Shown here in pieces: positions 5,956 to 6,760 of a stretch of 6,760 bases of DNA. The stretch is from Pseudomonadota bacterium (lineage in GTDB: Bacteria; Pseudomonadota; Gammaproteobacteria; Burkholderiales; Burkholderiaceae_B): assembly GCA_023427085.1 (NCBI GenBank), contig JAEZBO010000112.1, positions 1 to 6,760 on the forward strand, written 5' to 3'. The notes under the pieces are model-generated. The model was not told where the DNA came from and made no database searches. It saw nothing but the letters and a program-made list of their open reading frames with translations. A program made the translations under genes and the position numbers. Position 1 is the first letter of the stretch. Every line of letters begins with the position of its first letter.

Positions 5956-6153
5956 TCAGAAACCGGTGCTGCGGATCCAGCCCAGCTGGTTGGCCACCAG
6001 CACGAACAGAAACAGTACGATGGACAGGCCGATGCGCCACGTCAGCGCATTGACCGTGCGGTTGGTGCCGCCCTTGTCCCGCATCAGATAGACACCGGCC
6101 ATGGCCAGGCTGGCCAGGATACCGACGAATGCCACGATGACGATGTAACCCAT
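5956..6153 (-). CDS. Twin transmembrane protein (DUF2909 family, 65 aa)
   Basis: Small two-helix inner-membrane protein. Helix 1 is at about residues 2-24 (YIVIVAFVGILASLAMAGVY). The family signature loop MRDKGGTNRTVNALTWR lies at 24-40 and helix 2 at about 42-58 (GLSIVLFLFVLVANQLGW). Function is unknown. Members sit next to the SURF1 gene beside ctaE in Burkholderiales and Pseudomonas, which links the family to oxidase assembly by context. GGAG ends 6 bases ahead of the ATG at 6153-6151 and supports the start. The gene faces ctaE (stop-to-stop gap 113 bases) and points away from SURF1, so it has its own promoter. A perfect 12-base palindrome GGCCGATCGGCC (5934-5945) lies just past its stop, but no T-run follows on its strand. 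Confidence 0.88.
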   Translation of the reverse strand: MGYIVIVAFVGILASLAMAGVYLMRDKGGTNRTVNALTWRIGLSIVLFLFVLVANQLGWIRSTGF

Positions 6154-6164
6154 GGAAGTCTCCG

Positions 6165-6246
6165 GGGCCCGGACGGCGGGGCGAACCAGGCGGCAGGGCG
6201 CCGTGGCGGCGCCGGATGCCGGGCGGTTCGCACCGGGCGGGGCCCG
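6165..6246. repeat. Nested inverted repeats between the DUF2909 gene and SURF1
   Basis: Several inverted repeats share a centre near 6205: GGGCCC (6165-6170) with GGGCCC (6240-6245); GCGAACC (6181-6187) with GGTTCGC (6225-6231); and GGCGCC (6197-6202) with GGCGCC (6208-6213) around GTGGC. The spacers on the two sides differ by only two bases, so a long imperfect hairpin or cruciform could form. It lies in the leader of the minus-strand gene and upstream of SURF1. High GC content makes short palindromes common, so only the ordered nesting is notable. Confidence 0.45.
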
Positions 6247-6252
6247 ATTTTT
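6234..6252 (+). terminator. Weak terminator-like stem with T-run upstream of SURF1
   Basis: CGGGC (6234-6238) pairs with GCCCG (6242-6246) around GGG, followed by A and five T (6248-6252). The stem is only 5 bp. It could stop read-through on the plus strand before SURF1, backing up the terminator after ctaE, or the AT-rich patch here (about 6247-6280) could be part of the divergent promoters. The evidence is thin. Confidence 0.25.
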
Positions 6253-6334
6253 ATGAGATTGATGTTGGCATGATACGTCTTTCGCCCGCCGCGCCGCGCG
6301 CTTTGTGCGCCGCCGACCCGGCGCCGCCGCAACG

Positions 6335-6760
6335 ATGAAGCGCCGCACGCTGGCCGCCTTGCTGTTGCTGGCCGTCGTCGCGGCGGTCTGCCTGTCGCTG
6401 GGACGCTGGCAGCTCGATCGCGCCGCCGAACGGCGCGGCATCGCGCAGGCCATCGAGGCGGGCCGCCAGCAGGCGCCGCTGGCGCTGACGCCGGCCGTCG
6501 CGCCGGCCAGCCTGCAGCCGTGGCGTGCGGCACAGGCTCGTGGCGTGTGGCGCCACGACCTGACCGTGCTGATCGACAATCGCAACCTGGATGGCAAGCC
6601 CGGCCTGTGGCTGGCGACGCCGCTGGTGTTCGGCGGTGAGCCGGCGGCCGATGTGCCGGCGGCTGGCGTGGCGACGCCCGGCGTGGCGAAGCCAGATGCT
6701 GTCGCGGTGCTGGTGCTGCGCGGCTGGATGGCGCGGCCGCTGGGCCAGGCGGCCGAACTC
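6335..6760 (+). CDS. SURF1 family cytochrome oxidase biogenesis protein, N-terminal part (cut by window edge)
   Basis: Inner-membrane assembly factor of the SURF1/Shy1 family that helps place haem a into subunit I. The 142 visible residues are open to the window end. An N-terminal membrane helix lies at about 5-22, running into the family motif LGRWQLDRAAER (22-33). Then come G-V-W (70-72), VLIDNRNLDGKPG (78-90), TPL (95-97) and LVLRGWMARP (126-135), all in SURF1 order. The second membrane helix lies beyond the window. Residues 100-122 form an Ala/Pro/Gly-rich insertion including the tandem GVATP-GVAKP. The ATG at 6335 has no good ribosome binding site. An in-frame GTG at 6305 would add ten residues, also without a good site, so the start is uncertain. 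It is separated from ctaE by a terminator and an oppositely oriented gene, so it is probably transcribed from its own promoter. Confidence 0.9.
   Translation, partial: MKRRTLAALLLLAVVAAVCLSLGRWQLDRAAERRGIAQAIEAGRQQAPLALTPAVAPASLQPWRAAQARGVWRHDLTVLIDNRNLDGKPGLWLATPLVFGGEPAADVPAAGVATPGVAKPDAVAVLVLRGWMARPLGQAAEL

Noticed and set aside
1..6760. CRISPR array, insertion sequence, tRNA or phage-like cargo
   Set aside because: I found no regularly spaced repeats, transposase-like reading frames, terminal inverted repeats or tRNA-like cloverleaf. Gene content and base composition look uniform across the window.

Overview
This is a high-GC bacterial window, most likely from a beta-proteobacterium of the order Burkholderiales. 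A Bordetella/Achromobacter-like member of the Alcaligenaceae is the best guess. That placement rests on the protein sequences, the GC-rich codon use and the order of the cytochrome oxidase genes; no database search was possible. About half of the window is a well-preserved aa3/caa3-type cytochrome c oxidase (respiratory complex IV) operon. I saw no mobile element, CRISPR array, rRNA or tRNA gene.

Layout. On the minus strand, 1-1398 holds two genes read leftwards: a NUDIX hydrolase with a DUF4743-like N-terminal part (565-1398), then the N-terminal half of a LacI-family repressor (1-568, cut by the window edge). The repressor seems to begin at a CTG codon that overlaps the NUDIX stop as CTGA. 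Between the NUDIX gene and the oxidase operon lies a divergent control region (1399-1668), with a -10-like box for each direction and a stable hairpin in the oxidase leader.

On the plus strand, 1669-5842 holds ctaC/coxB (subunit II with CuA site and a fused cytochrome c domain), ctaD/coxA (catalytic subunit I), a 40-residue membrane protein, a DUF2970 protein and ctaE/coxC (subunit III). A strong intrinsic terminator follows (5892-5920). A twin-transmembrane DUF2909 gene then lies on the minus strand (5956-6153), and a SURF1 gene starts on the plus strand (6335 to the window end, incomplete).

How the parts work together. Subunit II takes electrons from cytochrome c through its own haem c and CuA. 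Subunit I passes them through haem a to the haem a3-CuB centre, reduces O2 and pumps protons. Subunit III stabilises the core. SURF1 helps insert haem a, and the small membrane proteins are presumed assembly or stability factors. The copper chaperone gene ctaG/cox11, which in many Burkholderiales and in Pseudomonas sits between ctaD and ctaE, is absent here: the small ORF and the DUF2970 gene are only 8 bases apart where I would expect it.

Overall this is mostly an ordinary respiratory locus. I do not see a previously undescribed system. The points most worth a second look are the missing cox11, the apparent CTGA start overlap of the repressor, the possibly leaderless NUDIX transcript, the leader and intergenic hairpins, the palindrome-rich region before SURF1, and a small in-frame tandem duplication inside SURF1.
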